Part shown: positions 54,357 to 63,757 of the stretch, one piece after another | How positions within the stretch are numbered: position 1 is the stretch's first letter | How the letters are laid out: the number at the start of each line of letters is the position of its first letter | Origin: Schaalia sp. 19OD2882 | GTDB taxonomy: Bacteria; Actinomycetota; Actinomycetes; Actinomycetales; Actinomycetaceae | Direction of reading: 5' to 3' | DNA length: 64,000 nt | NCBI RefSeq assembly: GCF_018986735.1 | Contig: NZ_CP065521.1 | Location: 1,178,001-1,242,000 of the forward strand | Translations under genes and position numbers: made by a program | Notes under the pieces: model-generated | What the model was told of the DNA's origin: nothing | Databases searched by the model: none | The model's input: the letters and a program-made list of their open reading frames with translations, nothing else

Positions 54357-56165
54357 TCACTTCCAGGACCAGTCCTCGGGGTACATGAGGTTCAACGGGT
54401 CCTGCGGGGCAACGCCCTGCAGGACCTTCTTGTACGCGGAGATCTGGTACACGGGATTCGGCATCCACAGCACCGGCAGGTCCTCGGCCAGGTAGTCGTT
54501 GTACGCCTTGAGGGCTGCCGCGTCGTCGGAGAACTGACTGGCTTCGATGAGCTGGTCGGCCTTGGCGTCGGAGTAGAGGCCGAGGTTGACGGGGGCGTCG
54601 GTGGCGAAGAGACGCTCGCCGGAGGCGTAGACCGGGAAGTACCAGGAGCCCTGCGATCCGAAGAAGGACAGGTCCCAGGCGCATTCGGCTCCGGCCTCGC
54701 ACTTCTGGGAGACGGAGACCGAGTCGGGGACCTCCTGGATCTCCAGGGTGATGCCGACCTTGGCCATCTGCGACTTGATCTCGGCCATCATCTTCGAGGT
54801 GGCGGAGAACCCGGACTGGGAGATGAGCTTGAAGGTCAGCGGTGTCCCTTGGGCGATGTCAGCGCCGCACTGGCCCGCTCCCGTGCCGGGTTTGGTGCAG
54901 GTCGTCTGGCCGTCGGGAACGACCGTCCATCCGTTGTCCTCCAGCAACTTCTTGGCTGCAGCCGGGTCGAAGGAGTAGGCGCAGCCGTCCATGGTGCCCA
55001 TCTTGTCGGCCGGCTGGGGGACGGGCCCACAGGTGGGCGCGGCCATCTTGCCCCAGATCTTCTCGGAGATCGTCGGCTGGTCGATGAGCTGCTGCATGGC
55101 CTGACGGACGTACTTCTGCTTGAAGATCGGCCCGGTCTTCGGGTTGGCGAAGTTGAAGGGAATGTAGGTGATGGACAGGCCGTACCAGGGGTCGACCGTG
55201 TAGCCCTTGCCCTCCATGTAGGACACCTGCGAGACGTTGGAGGCGGGGATGTAGCCGTAGTCCAATTCGCCGGCGCGCAGGACGTTGAACTCGGCGTCGT
55301 CACCGGTGAAGGGCCGCAGGACCAGCTTGGAGACCTTCGCCTTGTCCGCGCCCCAGTAGGTGGGGGAGGGGACCAGTTCCACTTGGCCGTTGGGCACGTA
55401 GGAGGCGATCTGCCACGGGCCGGAAGTCACCTTCCACAGGGGGTTGGTGGCGTAGGTCGACAAGTCCTTGGACTGTTCGGTCAGGAAGTCGAAGACCTTG
55501 ACGGCTTCGGCCGGGGTCCTGTCGTGGTCGCCCACCTGCGAGTCGGCGGAGGTCTTGTCCCACACGTGCTGGGGCAGGATGGAGATCTTGTTCAGCTGGT
55601 TGCCGACGAACCAGCCGGGGGAGTACTTCTGTGTGGTGGTCAGCGTGAAGGTGTGTTCGTCGACGACGGCGAACTTCGCGATGTTGTCGGGGAAGGCGCC
55701 CTTGCGGTACGAGGCCCACTTGTCCTTGTTGTTGGTCACCAGGTTCCACCAGAACTCGACGTCCCGGGTGGTGATGGGCTTGCCGTCGGACCATGTGGCA
55801 TCGCGCAACTTGATGGTCATGGTCAGACCGTCCTCGGAGAAGGTCGGTGCCTCGCCCAGGGACTTGTCCAGGTCGATGTGGTGGTTGGACTCGGAGGCCA
55901 GCTTGTAGTTGTACAGGGGTCGGTACAGGGCGGTGCCGAAGATGGCGTTCTCACCTTGGGTGAAGCCGGGTGCGGAGATCGGCAGGATCCAGTTCGGCGT
56001 GCGGAAGGCCATGGAGACGACTTTGTCCCCGCCTGTGGAGCCCGAGGCTCCGGAGTCGCCGCTCTGTCCGCCTGACGGGCCGCATGCCGCCAGTGAGAGT
56101 CCGAGTGCGCAGGCCAGTCCTGCGCCGATCAGCGCACGGCCCAGGCGTGCGGTGGTTCGGGTCAT
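54357..56165 (-). CDS. Peptide-binding lipoprotein (SBP family 5)
   Basis: A 602-residue extracytoplasmic binding protein delivering peptides to the DppBC permeases. The signal peptide ends at the lipobox LAAC (Cys near residue 28), followed by a Gly/Ser linker. The SBP_bac_5 region shows PTFSEDGLTMTIKLRDATWS, with DGKPITTRDVEFWWNLV and the end block NDYLAEDLPVLWMPNPVY. An AAGGAG site precedes the ATG. The closest role is oligopeptide or dipeptide binding; no ligand can be named. It heads the leftward operon binding protein-DppB-DppC-DppDF. Confidence 0.92.
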   Translation of the reverse strand: MTRTTARLGRALIGAGLACALGLSLAACGPSGGQSGDSGASGSTGGDKVVSMAFRTPNWILPISAPGFTQGENAIFGTALYRPLYNYKLASESNHHIDLDKSLGEAPTFSEDGLTMTIKLRDATWSDGKPITTRDVEFWWNLVTNNKDKWASYRKGAFPDNIAKFAVVDEHTFTLTTTQKYSPGWFVGNQLNKISILPQHVWDKTSADSQVGDHDRTPAEAVKVFDFLTEQSKDLSTYATNPLWKVTSGPWQIASYVPNGQVELVPSPTYWGADKAKVSKLVLRPFTGDDAEFNVLRAGELDYGYIPASNVSQVSYMEGKGYTVDPWYGLSITYIPFNFANPKTGPIFKQKYVRQAMQQLIDQPTISEKIWGKMAAPTCGPVPQPADKMGTMDGCAYSFDPAAAKKLLEDNGWTVVPDGQTTCTKPGTGAGQCGADIAQGTPLTFKLISQSGFSATSKMMAEIKSQMAKVGITLEIQEVPDSVSVSQKCEAGAECAWDLSFFGSQGSWYFPVYASGERLFATDAPVNLGLYSDAKADQLIEASQFSDDAAALKAYNDYLAEDLPVLWMPNPVYQISAYKKVLQGVAPQDPLNLMYPEDWSWK

Positions 56166-56412
56166 GGGTGCTCCTTGGTTGGGGTGGATCTGGGGGCCGG
56201 GGCATGTCCAGTGAGATCGATGTTACGAGGGTCACATGCTCTGCGTGGGCGGTTTGCGAACTTGTTACGAAGAGCTTTCTTCGATTCTGGAAAAAGTGCC
56301 TGTTCCGGGGGTGGACCTGCGGCGGGACGGGGGAGGCGGGCCTGCGTCCCCCGCCTGCCGGGAACGAGGTCGGGGCGCCCTCGGATGGCGGGTGGCCGGG
56401 GCGTGGCGGTGC
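56166..56412 (-). promoter_or_regulatory. Promoter region of the peptide transporter; no gene
   Basis: On the minus strand TAACAT (56225-56220) could be the -10 box for the binding-protein gene, giving a leader of about 50 bases. The octamer TGTTACGA occurs twice on the plus strand (56221-56228 and 56263-56270), 42 bases apart. A 7-bp hairpin at 56334-56356 may end the ROK regulator transcript. I see no coding sequence here. Confidence 0.35.
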
Positions 56413-57564
56413 TCACACGGGGCGCAGGTCGTGGAGGGAACGGGCCACTCGGACTGCGCCGAGGACCCCGGCATCGGCGCCCGAGACGGCGCGTTCGATG
56501 ACGAGATCCCGTGTGACCAGAGGGTGGCACCCGCGGTACAGCGAGGCGCGCACCGAGGCCACGTACACGTCGACGCTGGACAGCAGGCCACCGAGCAGGA
56601 CCGCGTCGGGGTTGAGGAAGGAGGTCACCGCACACAGGACGTCACCGAGTACCTCCCCGGCCTCGCGCAGGATGTTCGTGGCGCTCGGGTCCCCGTTCGC
56701 CGCGGCCTCGGTCATCGCCCCCAGGTCCGCTCCGGCACCGCCCTCGTCGATCCATCTGCGAAGCAGGGCCTCCCCGGAGGCCACGGTGGCGAGGCAGCCG
56801 GTGTTCCCGCACGCGCAGACAAGGTGCGGCCCCGTGGGGCGACGCACGTGCGAGATGTCACCGGCGGCCCCTGTGGACCCGCGGTGCAGCAGTCCGTCGA
56901 CCACCATTCCCACCCCGAGGCCGGTCCCGGCCTTCACCGTGAGGGAGTGTCGCAGTTCCGGGTGGGCGTGGTGCTCGCCCAGGGCCACCATGTCCGCATC
57001 GTTCTCCACACGTGCGGGGACCCCGAGGTGTTCCTGGAGCCACTGGCCCACCGGAAAACCGTTCCAGCCGGGCATGCGCGAGGCCGAGTCCACCAGACCC
57101 GTCCGTGGGTCGATGGGCGCGGGCAGGGCCACGCAGAGGGCCTCGACGTGCTCGGTCGCACCATGGGCGTCCGCCAGGTCGCGGAAGTGTCCGACCAGGG
57201 TCTCCAGAGTGGACTGGGGCCCGTCCTGGACCCCGACCTCGTGGGTCCGCACCTCGACCAGGGCGCCGGAGGCGTCCGCCAAGGCGCAACGGGCGTGGGT
57301 GCTGCCCAACTCCGCAGCCAGGAAGAAGCTCGAAGTGGCGCAGGTGTCGAGCAGGCGTGCCCGCCTGCCGCCCGTCGAGTCCGCGTTGCCGGTCTCCTCG
57401 AGATGTCCGCGGGCCAGGAGTTCGCTCACGCGCAGTGAGACCGTCGAGGGAGCCAGATGCAGTGCGCGAGACAGGTCCGCCCTGGTCCGCGCCTGCCCGG
57501 AGGTGACCAGTGCGAGGATCTCGCGATGGACGCCCTCCGGAGTGGGGCCTTCGGTGACGCTCAT
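56413..57564 (-). CDS. ROK family transcriptional repressor
   Basis: A 383-residue regulator: an N-terminal MarR-like helix-turn-helix (about residues 10-65, with SRALHLAPSTVSLRVSELLA) is fused to a ROK sugar-kinase fold. The kinase part has AAELGSTHARCALADASG, the zinc site CACGNTGCLATVASG, and GTGLGVGMVVDGLLHRG. The sugar phosphate-binding Asp/His set is retained, suggesting a sugar effector. Such repressors (NagC, XylR type) control the adjacent sugar genes; here the divergent fucosidase-transporter operon is the obvious target. ATG 57564 is chosen; GTG 57570 is an alternative. Confidence 0.88.
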   Translation of the reverse strand: MSVTEGPTPEGVHREILALVTSGQARTRADLSRALHLAPSTVSLRVSELLARGHLEETGNADSTGGRRARLLDTCATSSFFLAAELGSTHARCALADASGALVEVRTHEVGVQDGPQSTLETLVGHFRDLADAHGATEHVEALCVALPAPIDPRTGLVDSASRMPGWNGFPVGQWLQEHLGVPARVENDADMVALGEHHAHPELRHSLTVKAGTGLGVGMVVDGLLHRGSTGAAGDISHVRRPTGPHLVCACGNTGCLATVASGEALLRRWIDEGGAGADLGAMTEAAANGDPSATNILREAGEVLGDVLCAVTSFLNPDAVLLGGLLSSVDVYVASVRASLYRGCHPLVTRDLVIERAVSGADAGVLGAVRVARSLHDLRPV

Positions 57565-57753
57565 GACCACACCTTCGTTCGATCAGCGCTACTTGATTCG
57601 ACAGTGTCGCATGTCGGCTCAAAGAATGTCGCGTTTTGGTTACTGATGTCGAAACCGGTCTCAAACGCTTGCGGCGCGATTGTGGCCTGCACTACCGTCT
57701 GCACCAGGCGCAGGAAGTGCGCATACTTCATTCGACTCGACGAGGAGCCTCAG
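57565..57753. promoter_or_regulatory. Divergent control region of the ROK/fucosidase locus
   Basis: This 189-base AT-richer gap separates the divergent starts. ATGTCG occurs three times (57611, 57626, 57646). GAAACCGGTCTC (57651-57662) is a one-mismatch palindrome of the type bound by sugar repressors. A GAGGAG site at 57742-57747 serves the fucosidase. Individual -10 and -35 boxes cannot be placed with confidence. Confidence 0.45.
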
Positions 57754-59058
57754 ATGAGCAACCTGCCCGCAGCAACTCGCGACGACACCTCCACCCGGTG
57801 GTTCGACCACAGCCGACTCGGCCTCTTCGTCCACTTCGGCCTGTACTCGGTGGCCGCCCGCCACGAATGGGTGATGACCCGTGAGCGTCGCACCGTCGCC
57901 GACTACGAACGCTACGCGGAGGTCTTCGACCCTGACCTCTTCGACGCGCGCGACATCGCGCGTCGCGCAAAGCGGGCAGGCATGGGCTACGCAGTGCTCA
58001 CCACGAAGCACCATGACGGGTTCTGCCTCTTCGACAGCGCCCACACGACCTACACCTCGATGGTCCACCAGGGCCGTGACTTCGTGGCCGAGTGGTGCCG
58101 GGCGCTGCGCGCCGAAGGGCTCAAAGTGGGCCTGTACCACTCCCTGCTCGACTGGCACCACGAGGACTTCACCCTCGACTTCCACCACCCGCGAAGGGAC
58201 GACCCGGACGCACGCAGCCAGAACGAGGGCAAGGACTTCTCCCGCTACAGGACCTACCTGCACAACCAGGTGCGTGAACTGCTCACCAACTACGGGACCA
58301 TCGACTACCTCTTCTTCGACTTCTCCTACCCGTGGACCGTCGACGGCTGGACGGGCAAGGGCAAGGACGACTGGGGATCGATCGAACTGGAAGCCATGTG
58401 CCGCAGCCTCCAACCCGGCATCATCATCAACGACCGACTCGACATCCCCGGCGACCTCGTCACCCCCGAGCAGTACCAACCCTGCGCGCCCATGGAGGTC
58501 GGCGGAGTGCCCGTGCGCTGGGAGGCTTGCCAGACCCTCAACGGATCCTGGGGATACGACCGGGACAACACCGACTTCAAGAGCGTCGACCTGGTGCTGC
58601 GCATGCTCGTCGACACGGTCTCCAAAGGCGGGAACCTGCTGCTCAACATCGGCCCGGACGGCCGTGGCGCCGTCACCGCCCACGACGGGCGGGTTCTCGA
58701 CGAGATCGCCGAGTGGATGCGCCTGAACTCCACCTCCGTCATCGGCGCCGGACCGGCGAATCTGCGCGCACCGGACGGCGTCGTGTACACGCGGGCCGGC
58801 AACAGGCTCTACATCCACGTCATGGCCTGGCCCTTCGGACACCTCCACCTGCCCGACCTGGCCGGCAAGGTCCGCTTCGTCCGCTTCCTGGCCGACGGCT
58901 CCGAGATCCGCACCGAGGTCCACGACCCCGACAAGGAAGCACTCACCACCGAGGTCGGAGGGCAGCCGGCGGGCACACTCACCCTCGTACTGCCCACCCG
59001 CCCGCCCTCGCCCATGCTGCCCGTCATCGAGGTCCTCCTCGAGGACGGGATCGACTGA
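57754..59058 (+). CDS. Alpha-L-fucosidase (glycoside hydrolase family 29)
   Basis: A 434-residue retaining fucosidase. The catalytic barrel opens with RWFDHSRLGLFVHFGLYSV. LTTKHHDGFCLFDS is the strongly conserved GH29 block, LKVGLYHSLLDWHHEDF follows, and the probable nucleophile Asp lies in YLFFDFSYP. A C-terminal beta-sandwich ends the protein. No signal peptide is seen, so fucosylated sugars must be imported before cleavage. It begins a rightward cluster with a sugar importer, an M81 protein and a kinase, and is divergent from the ROK repressor. Confidence 0.92.
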   Translation: MSNLPAATRDDTSTRWFDHSRLGLFVHFGLYSVAARHEWVMTRERRTVADYERYAEVFDPDLFDARDIARRAKRAGMGYAVLTTKHHDGFCLFDSAHTTYTSMVHQGRDFVAEWCRALRAEGLKVGLYHSLLDWHHEDFTLDFHHPRRDDPDARSQNEGKDFSRYRTYLHNQVRELLTNYGTIDYLFFDFSYPWTVDGWTGKGKDDWGSIELEAMCRSLQPGIIINDRLDIPGDLVTPEQYQPCAPMEVGGVPVRWEACQTLNGSWGYDRDNTDFKSVDLVLRMLVDTVSKGGNLLLNIGPDGRGAVTAHDGRVLDEIAEWMRLNSTSVIGAGPANLRAPDGVVYTRAGNRLYIHVMAWPFGHLHLPDLAGKVRFVRFLADGSEIRTEVHDPDKEALTTEVGGQPAGTLTLVLPTRPPSPMLPVIEVLLEDGID

Positions 59059-59118
59059 TCCGCGCAACCACCACACCGATGTGACACACCCGACCACCGA
59101 CACATGGAGGAGCTCATG

Positions 59119-60408
59119 ATGAACCCACGCACCACTCGGGCCGTCCTGGCCGCGATGACCGTCACCGCCACACTGGCCGTGACCGCATGCGGCGCAGGCG
59201 GAACCGGCACCACCCAGTCCGGCTCCGCCGGCGCAAGCGACAAGACCACGATCACCTGGGACATGTGGGCCGGCAGCGAGGACGACAAGAAGTGGGTGGC
59301 CGACACCCTGGCCATCGCCCAGGAAGCCAACCCCGACATCGTCATCGAGAGCCAGACCGCCGCCTGGGGAGACTACTTCACCAAGCTCACCGCGAATGCC
59401 TCCTCCGGCAACCTCGCATGCGTGACTTCGATGAACGGCCAGCGCCTCAACGGCTTCTACCAGGTGCTCTCGCCCCTGAGCGACGAAGACCTCAAGACCG
59501 CGGGCATCGACAAGGCCGCCTTCCAGGAAGGTGCCCTCGACATCCTCACCTACGACGGCAAGCTCTACGGCATCCCCTACGACGTGGCCGCCATGATGGT
59601 CTACTACAACAAGGACATGCTGGCCGAGACCAAGACTCCCGAGCCGAAGGCCGACTGGACCTTCGACGACTTCGTCGCCACCGCCAAGGGCGCCACCACC
59701 GACAAGCACAAGGGATTCGCCGTCGGCATGGGTGAATTCCAGTGGATGGCCCTACCCATCGCCAAGGCCGGCGTACAGCCCGTCAACGACAAGAACGAAC
59801 TGGATCTGACCAACCCCGACTTCGTCGCCGCTGCCGAGTGGTACGCGGGCCTTGTCACCAAGGAAAAGGTCGCCGACGTCGTCCCCTCCGCCTCCGAGGC
59901 GGGCTGGGGAGAGGACCAGTACTCCAACGGCAATGTCGCCATGGCCGTCGACGGCACGTGGAACGCCAAGAGCTACTTCACCAACGAAGCCGGATTCACC
60001 GCCGGCGCCACCCGCCTGCCCAAGGGGGACAAGGGGTCGACCGGACTGGTCCTCGGATCCGGCTTCGGCATCGCGGCCAACTGCCAGGGCGCCCAGCGTG
60101 AGGCGGCACTGAAGGTCCTCGGAGCCTTGGTCTCCAAGAAGGCCCAGGACCTGCTCGCCTCCTCGGGTCGCTCCTACCCGGCGCGCACCGAATCCCAGCC
60201 CCTCTACTTCGAAGCCCTGCCGGAGAAGACCCGTGCGGACGTCAAGACGGCCTTCGACGCCACCTTCACCGGAGTGGTCGGACAGCGTTCCACCAGCACC
60301 TGGGCCCAGGCCAACGAGTACTTCACCCCGAATCTCGTCTCGGTGTACACGGGCCAGATGAGCATGACGGACATGCTCACCCAGGGGCAGAAGCAATTCG
60401 CCAAGTGA
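59119..60408 (+). CDS. Sugar ABC transporter substrate-binding lipoprotein
   Basis: A 429-residue extracytoplasmic solute-binding protein of the SBP_bac_1 (CUT1) family. It has a signal peptide ending in the lipobox AVTAC (Cys near residue 24), a Gly/Ser/Thr linker, and then ITWDMWAGSEDDKKWVADTL. Later blocks are GKLYGIPYDVAAMMVYYNKD and the Trp-rich ligand region GEDQYSNGNVAMAVDGTWN. ATG 59119 was picked because GGAGGAG lies six bases upstream; ATG 59116 is too close to it. Ligand inferred from context: a fucosylated oligosaccharide. Confidence 0.92.
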   Translation: MNPRTTRAVLAAMTVTATLAVTACGAGGTGTTQSGSAGASDKTTITWDMWAGSEDDKKWVADTLAIAQEANPDIVIESQTAAWGDYFTKLTANASSGNLACVTSMNGQRLNGFYQVLSPLSDEDLKTAGIDKAAFQEGALDILTYDGKLYGIPYDVAAMMVYYNKDMLAETKTPEPKADWTFDDFVATAKGATTDKHKGFAVGMGEFQWMALPIAKAGVQPVNDKNELDLTNPDFVAAAEWYAGLVTKEKVADVVPSASEAGWGEDQYSNGNVAMAVDGTWNAKSYFTNEAGFTAGATRLPKGDKGSTGLVLGSGFGIAANCQGAQREAALKVLGALVSKKAQDLLASSGRSYPARTESQPLYFEALPEKTRADVKTAFDATFTGVVGQRSTSTWAQANEYFTPNLVSVYTGQMSMTDMLTQGQKQFAK

Positions 60409-60445
60409 GCCCGGCGTCCCCTGATTCGGAAGAGACACCACAGTC

Positions 60446-61360
60446 ATGACCACCGCACCGGCACCCAGGAAGCGGCGCAGCGCCCTGGCCAGAGCCGAGT
60501 CCCTGCAGGCGTTGGGCTTTGCGAGCCCGGCCCTTGTGGGCCTGGCCCTGTTCACCGCCCTGCCCGTCGTCCTGTCCATCGTCATGAGCACCTTCGACTG
60601 GCCCGCCTTCGGCGAGCGCAGGTTCGTCGGCCCGGACAACTACGTGTTCCTGCTCACCCAGAGTCCCGACTTCTGGCCGGCAGTGCGCAACTCGATCGTC
60701 TTCACGGTTCTCTACGTGCCGGTGAACATCGTCATCTCCTTGGCGCTGGCGATGCTCATCGGCCCCCGGATCAGGGGACGCAACATCTTCCGCGTCCTCT
60801 TCTTCATCCCCGTCGTCACCCCGATGGTGGCCAATGTCCTCGTGTGGAAGATGCTCCTGAATCCTCAAGGCGTGTTCAACGGAATCGCCTCCAGCTGGTT
60901 CGGAGTGACCCTGCCGACCTTCCTCGCAGACCCGAACTGGGCGATGATCATGATCGTCGTCATGAGCGTGTGGCAGGGCAGCGGCTACAACATGCTCATC
61001 TTCTCCGCCGCCCTCGAACAACTGCCCGAATCCGTCATGGAGGCCGCGCGCATCGACGGGGCGAAGGGATGGACGATGCTCGTGCGCGTCATCCTGCCGA
61101 TGCTCTCGCCCTCGATCTTCTTCGCGGCCGTCATGACCGTCATCTCCTCACTGCAGGTCTTCGTCCAGCCGCAGATGCTCACCGGCGGTGGCCCCGGCAA
61201 CTCGACCCTGCCGCTGGTCATGTTCATCTACACGACAGGTTTCAAGTTCCAACAGCTCGGAATGGCGGCAGCTGCGGCGTGGATCCTCTTCGCCCTGGTC
61301 ATCCTCGTCACGGCATTCCAGTTCCAAGTGCAAAAGAGGTGGGTCCACTATGAGGTCTGA
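60446..61360 (+). CDS. Sugar ABC transporter permease (MalF-like)
   Basis: A 304-residue membrane permease with six helices. LGFASPALVGLALFTALPVV is a typical first segment; the EAA loop VMEAARIDGAKGWTMLVRVI docks the ATPase. It partners the next gene to form the CUT1 channel. It lies 37 bases after the binding-protein gene, with a GGAAGAGA site upstream. The ATPase is not encoded in this window; a shared MsiK-type ATPase is expected elsewhere, which is inference. Confidence 0.93.
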   Translation: MTTAPAPRKRRSALARAESLQALGFASPALVGLALFTALPVVLSIVMSTFDWPAFGERRFVGPDNYVFLLTQSPDFWPAVRNSIVFTVLYVPVNIVISLALAMLIGPRIRGRNIFRVLFFIPVVTPMVANVLVWKMLLNPQGVFNGIASSWFGVTLPTFLADPNWAMIMIVVMSVWQGSGYNMLIFSAALEQLPESVMEAARIDGAKGWTMLVRVILPMLSPSIFFAAVMTVISSLQVFVQPQMLTGGGPGNSTLPLVMFIYTTGFKFQQLGMAAAAAWILFALVILVTAFQFQVQKRWVHYEV

Positions 61361-62261
61361 AACCACCACTCACGTGTTGACGCACAAAGGCGGGGGAGGA
61401 GCACCGCTGTCCAATGCCGGACTGCTCGGTGGAGAACCTTCGCGCCTCAAGGACGCCGTCGCCCACCTCGTCGTGTGGATCGGGGCCTTCCTCTTCGCCT
61501 CGCCCCTCATCTACGCCTTCTTCGCCTCACTGAAGTCGAAGGACGAGATCTACCAGATTCCGCCCACCCTCTTCGGAAAGGAACTGCGCTGGGGCAACTA
61601 CCTCGAAGTCTTCACCTACGGCCCCTTCATCACGTACATCCTCAACAGCTTCCTCGTGGCGATCCTGGGCACCCTGGTCGTCCTGGCCGTGTCAACCACC
61701 GCGGGATACGCCTTTTCACGACTGCGGTGGAAGGGGCGCGACACCGTCTTCGTGTTCTTCCTCGGCACGATCATGGTCCCGGCCGAAGTCCTGGTCATCC
61801 CGATGTTCATCCTCATGCAGTACTTCGGATGGGTGAACACCTACCAGGCTCTCATCCTGCCCTTCGCCTTCGGCGCATTCGGGACCTTCCTCATGCGCCA
61901 GTTCATGCGCGGCATCCCCTTCGAACTCGAAGAGGCCGCCAGGGTGGACGGCGCAGGCCCCATCCGCACCTTCGTCCAGATCATCCTTCCCCTGACCAAG
62001 TCCGCCATCGCCGTCCTCGCGGTGTTCACATTCATGGGATTCTGGAACTCTTACCTGTGGCCTCTCATCGTCACCGTCGACTACGAGAGCCTGGGCACCC
62101 TGCCCATCGGACTGGCCTCCTTCTCCACCCAGGAGGGCACCCGCACCGACCTGCAGATCGCCGCATCCATGGTCTCGATGGTGCCCACCACCGTCCTCGT
62201 CCTTGCCCTGCAAAAGCACCTCATCAAAGGCATCGCAATGTCCGGCATGGGCGGACGCTGA
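61350..62261 (+). CDS. Sugar ABC transporter permease (MalG-like)
   Basis: A 303-residue membrane permease with six helices preceded by a polar N-terminus of about 30 residues. The MalG-like blocks are SPLIYAFFASLKSKDEI, NSFLVAILGTLVVLAVSTTA and FFLGTIMVPAEVLVIPMFIL, and the EAA loop is LEEAARVDGAGPIRTFVQII. Its ATG overlaps the previous permease gene by 11 bases. Confidence 0.93.
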   Translation: MRSETTTHVLTHKGGGGAPLSNAGLLGGEPSRLKDAVAHLVVWIGAFLFASPLIYAFFASLKSKDEIYQIPPTLFGKELRWGNYLEVFTYGPFITYILNSFLVAILGTLVVLAVSTTAGYAFSRLRWKGRDTVFVFFLGTIMVPAEVLVIPMFILMQYFGWVNTYQALILPFAFGAFGTFLMRQFMRGIPFELEEAARVDGAGPIRTFVQIILPLTKSAIAVLAVFTFMGFWNSYLWPLIVTVDYESLGTLPIGLASFSTQEGTRTDLQIAASMVSMVPTTVLVLALQKHLIKGIAMSGMGGR

Positions 62262-62287
62262 CCCACCACCCCAACGGAGGAAACCAC

Positions 62288-63757
62288 ATGACACGTCGGC
62301 CCCGCATCGCCGTGTGCGGCATCCACATCGAGTCCTCGACCTTCACCCCGTACACCTCGGTGGAACAGGACTTCGTCGTCACCCGAGGAGATGCTCTCCT
62401 GGCACGCTACGACTGGCTCGACACCGAATGGGCGCGGGCCGTCGACTGGGTGCCCGTCCTGCACGCCGGCGCCCTGCCCGGAGGCGTCGTCGAACGCGAC
62501 ATCTACGAAAGATGGCGCGAAGAGATCCGCGCGGGCCTTGCCGCTGCCCACGCGGAGGCGCCCCTGGACGGAGTCTTCTTCGACATCCACGGGGCGATGA
62601 GCGTCCACGGCTACGACGACGCCGAAGGCGACCTGGTCACCGCCGTACGTGACGCGGTCGGTCCCGAGCCGATGCTCTCAGCCTCCATGGACCTGCACGG
62701 CAACGTCTCCGACGTGCTCTTCGACGCCTGCGACCTCATGACCTGCTACCGCATGGCCCCCCACGAGGACGCCCTGGAGTCACGCGAACGGGCAGCACGC
62801 AACCTCGTCGATCGACTGCGACAGGGCCAGGGCAAACCCGCCAAGGCACTCGTCCACGTCCCTGTGCTGCTACCGGGGGAGAAGACCTCCACGCGGATCG
62901 AACCCGGGAAGTGCCTCTACGCCCTGGTCCCCGTGGCCGAGAAAGTCGACGGAGTGACCGACGCCGCCATCTGGATCGGATTCGCTTGGGCCGACCAACC
63001 CCGCTGCAAGGGAGCCGTCGTCGTCTACGGGGACGACCCGAGGGCGGTCGAACTCGAAGCGCGCGCCCTCGGACAAGCCTTCTGGGACGTCCACGAGCAG
63101 TTCGAGTTCGTGGCCCCTGTGGCCTCCATGGCCGAATGCCTCCAATGGGCCGAGACCGCCAAACGTCCCACCTTCATCTCCGACTCCGGCGACAACCCCG
63201 GAGCCGGCGGAGCCGACGACGTCACCGTCGCCCTCGCACACCTGCTCGCCTGGCAACCCGTCATCGACGCAACCCTTGACGTCATCCACGCTTCCATCGT
63301 CGACCCCGTGGCGGCCGGCGTGTGCTGGGAGGCGGGAGTCGGCGCCGAGGTCACCGTGGAGATCGGCGGGCACATCGACACCCGAGCGCCCGGGCCCCAA
63401 CAGGTCACCGGAAGGGTCCGCGCCCTGACGGACGACCCCAGGGGCGGACACACCGCGGCCTTGACGATCGGTGGACTCACCGTCATCCTGACCACCTCAC
63501 GCAACCAGTACACGGAGCACGTCCAATTCGAACGCCTCGGGCTGGACGTACGCACCGCGGACGTCGTCGTGGTGAAAATCGGGTACCTGGAACCCGACCT
63601 CTTCGACGCGCAGGCGGACTGGAAGATGGCGCTCACGCCCGGTGGGGTCGACCAGGACCTCGTGCGCCTCGGCCACCACAGGATCGACCGCCCGATGTTC
63701 CCCTTCGACGCCGACATGCATCCCGGTCCGATGCAGGTGCGCGTCGTCGTGCCGTGA
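62288..63757 (+). CDS. M81 family metallopeptidase-like protein (MlrC-type)
   Basis: A 489-residue cytoplasmic protein of the M81/MlrC family, the group containing microcystinase C. Family blocks: RIAVCGIHIESSTFTPYTSV at the N-terminus, FFDIHGAMSVHGYDDAEGD (metal ligands), SMDLHGNVSD, YRMAPHEDALESRERAA, SDSGDNPGAGGADDVTVAL and the C-terminal IGYLEPDLFDAQADWKMALT. Metal-dependent hydrolase activity is likely, but most M81 members have unknown substrates. Members encoded beside sugar importers and glycosidases may act on amides, lactones or glycoconjugates; I infer no specific reaction. A GGAGGAAA site precedes the ATG. The stop overlaps the kinase start. Confidence 0.85.
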   Translation: MTRRPRIAVCGIHIESSTFTPYTSVEQDFVVTRGDALLARYDWLDTEWARAVDWVPVLHAGALPGGVVERDIYERWREEIRAGLAAAHAEAPLDGVFFDIHGAMSVHGYDDAEGDLVTAVRDAVGPEPMLSASMDLHGNVSDVLFDACDLMTCYRMAPHEDALESRERAARNLVDRLRQGQGKPAKALVHVPVLLPGEKTSTRIEPGKCLYALVPVAEKVDGVTDAAIWIGFAWADQPRCKGAVVVYGDDPRAVELEARALGQAFWDVHEQFEFVAPVASMAECLQWAETAKRPTFISDSGDNPGAGGADDVTVALAHLLAWQPVIDATLDVIHASIVDPVAAGVCWEAGVGAEVTVEIGGHIDTRAPGPQQVTGRVRALTDDPRGGHTAALTIGGLTVILTTSRNQYTEHVQFERLGLDVRTADVVVVKIGYLEPDLFDAQADWKMALTPGGVDQDLVRLGHHRIDRPMFPFDADMHPGPMQVRVVVP

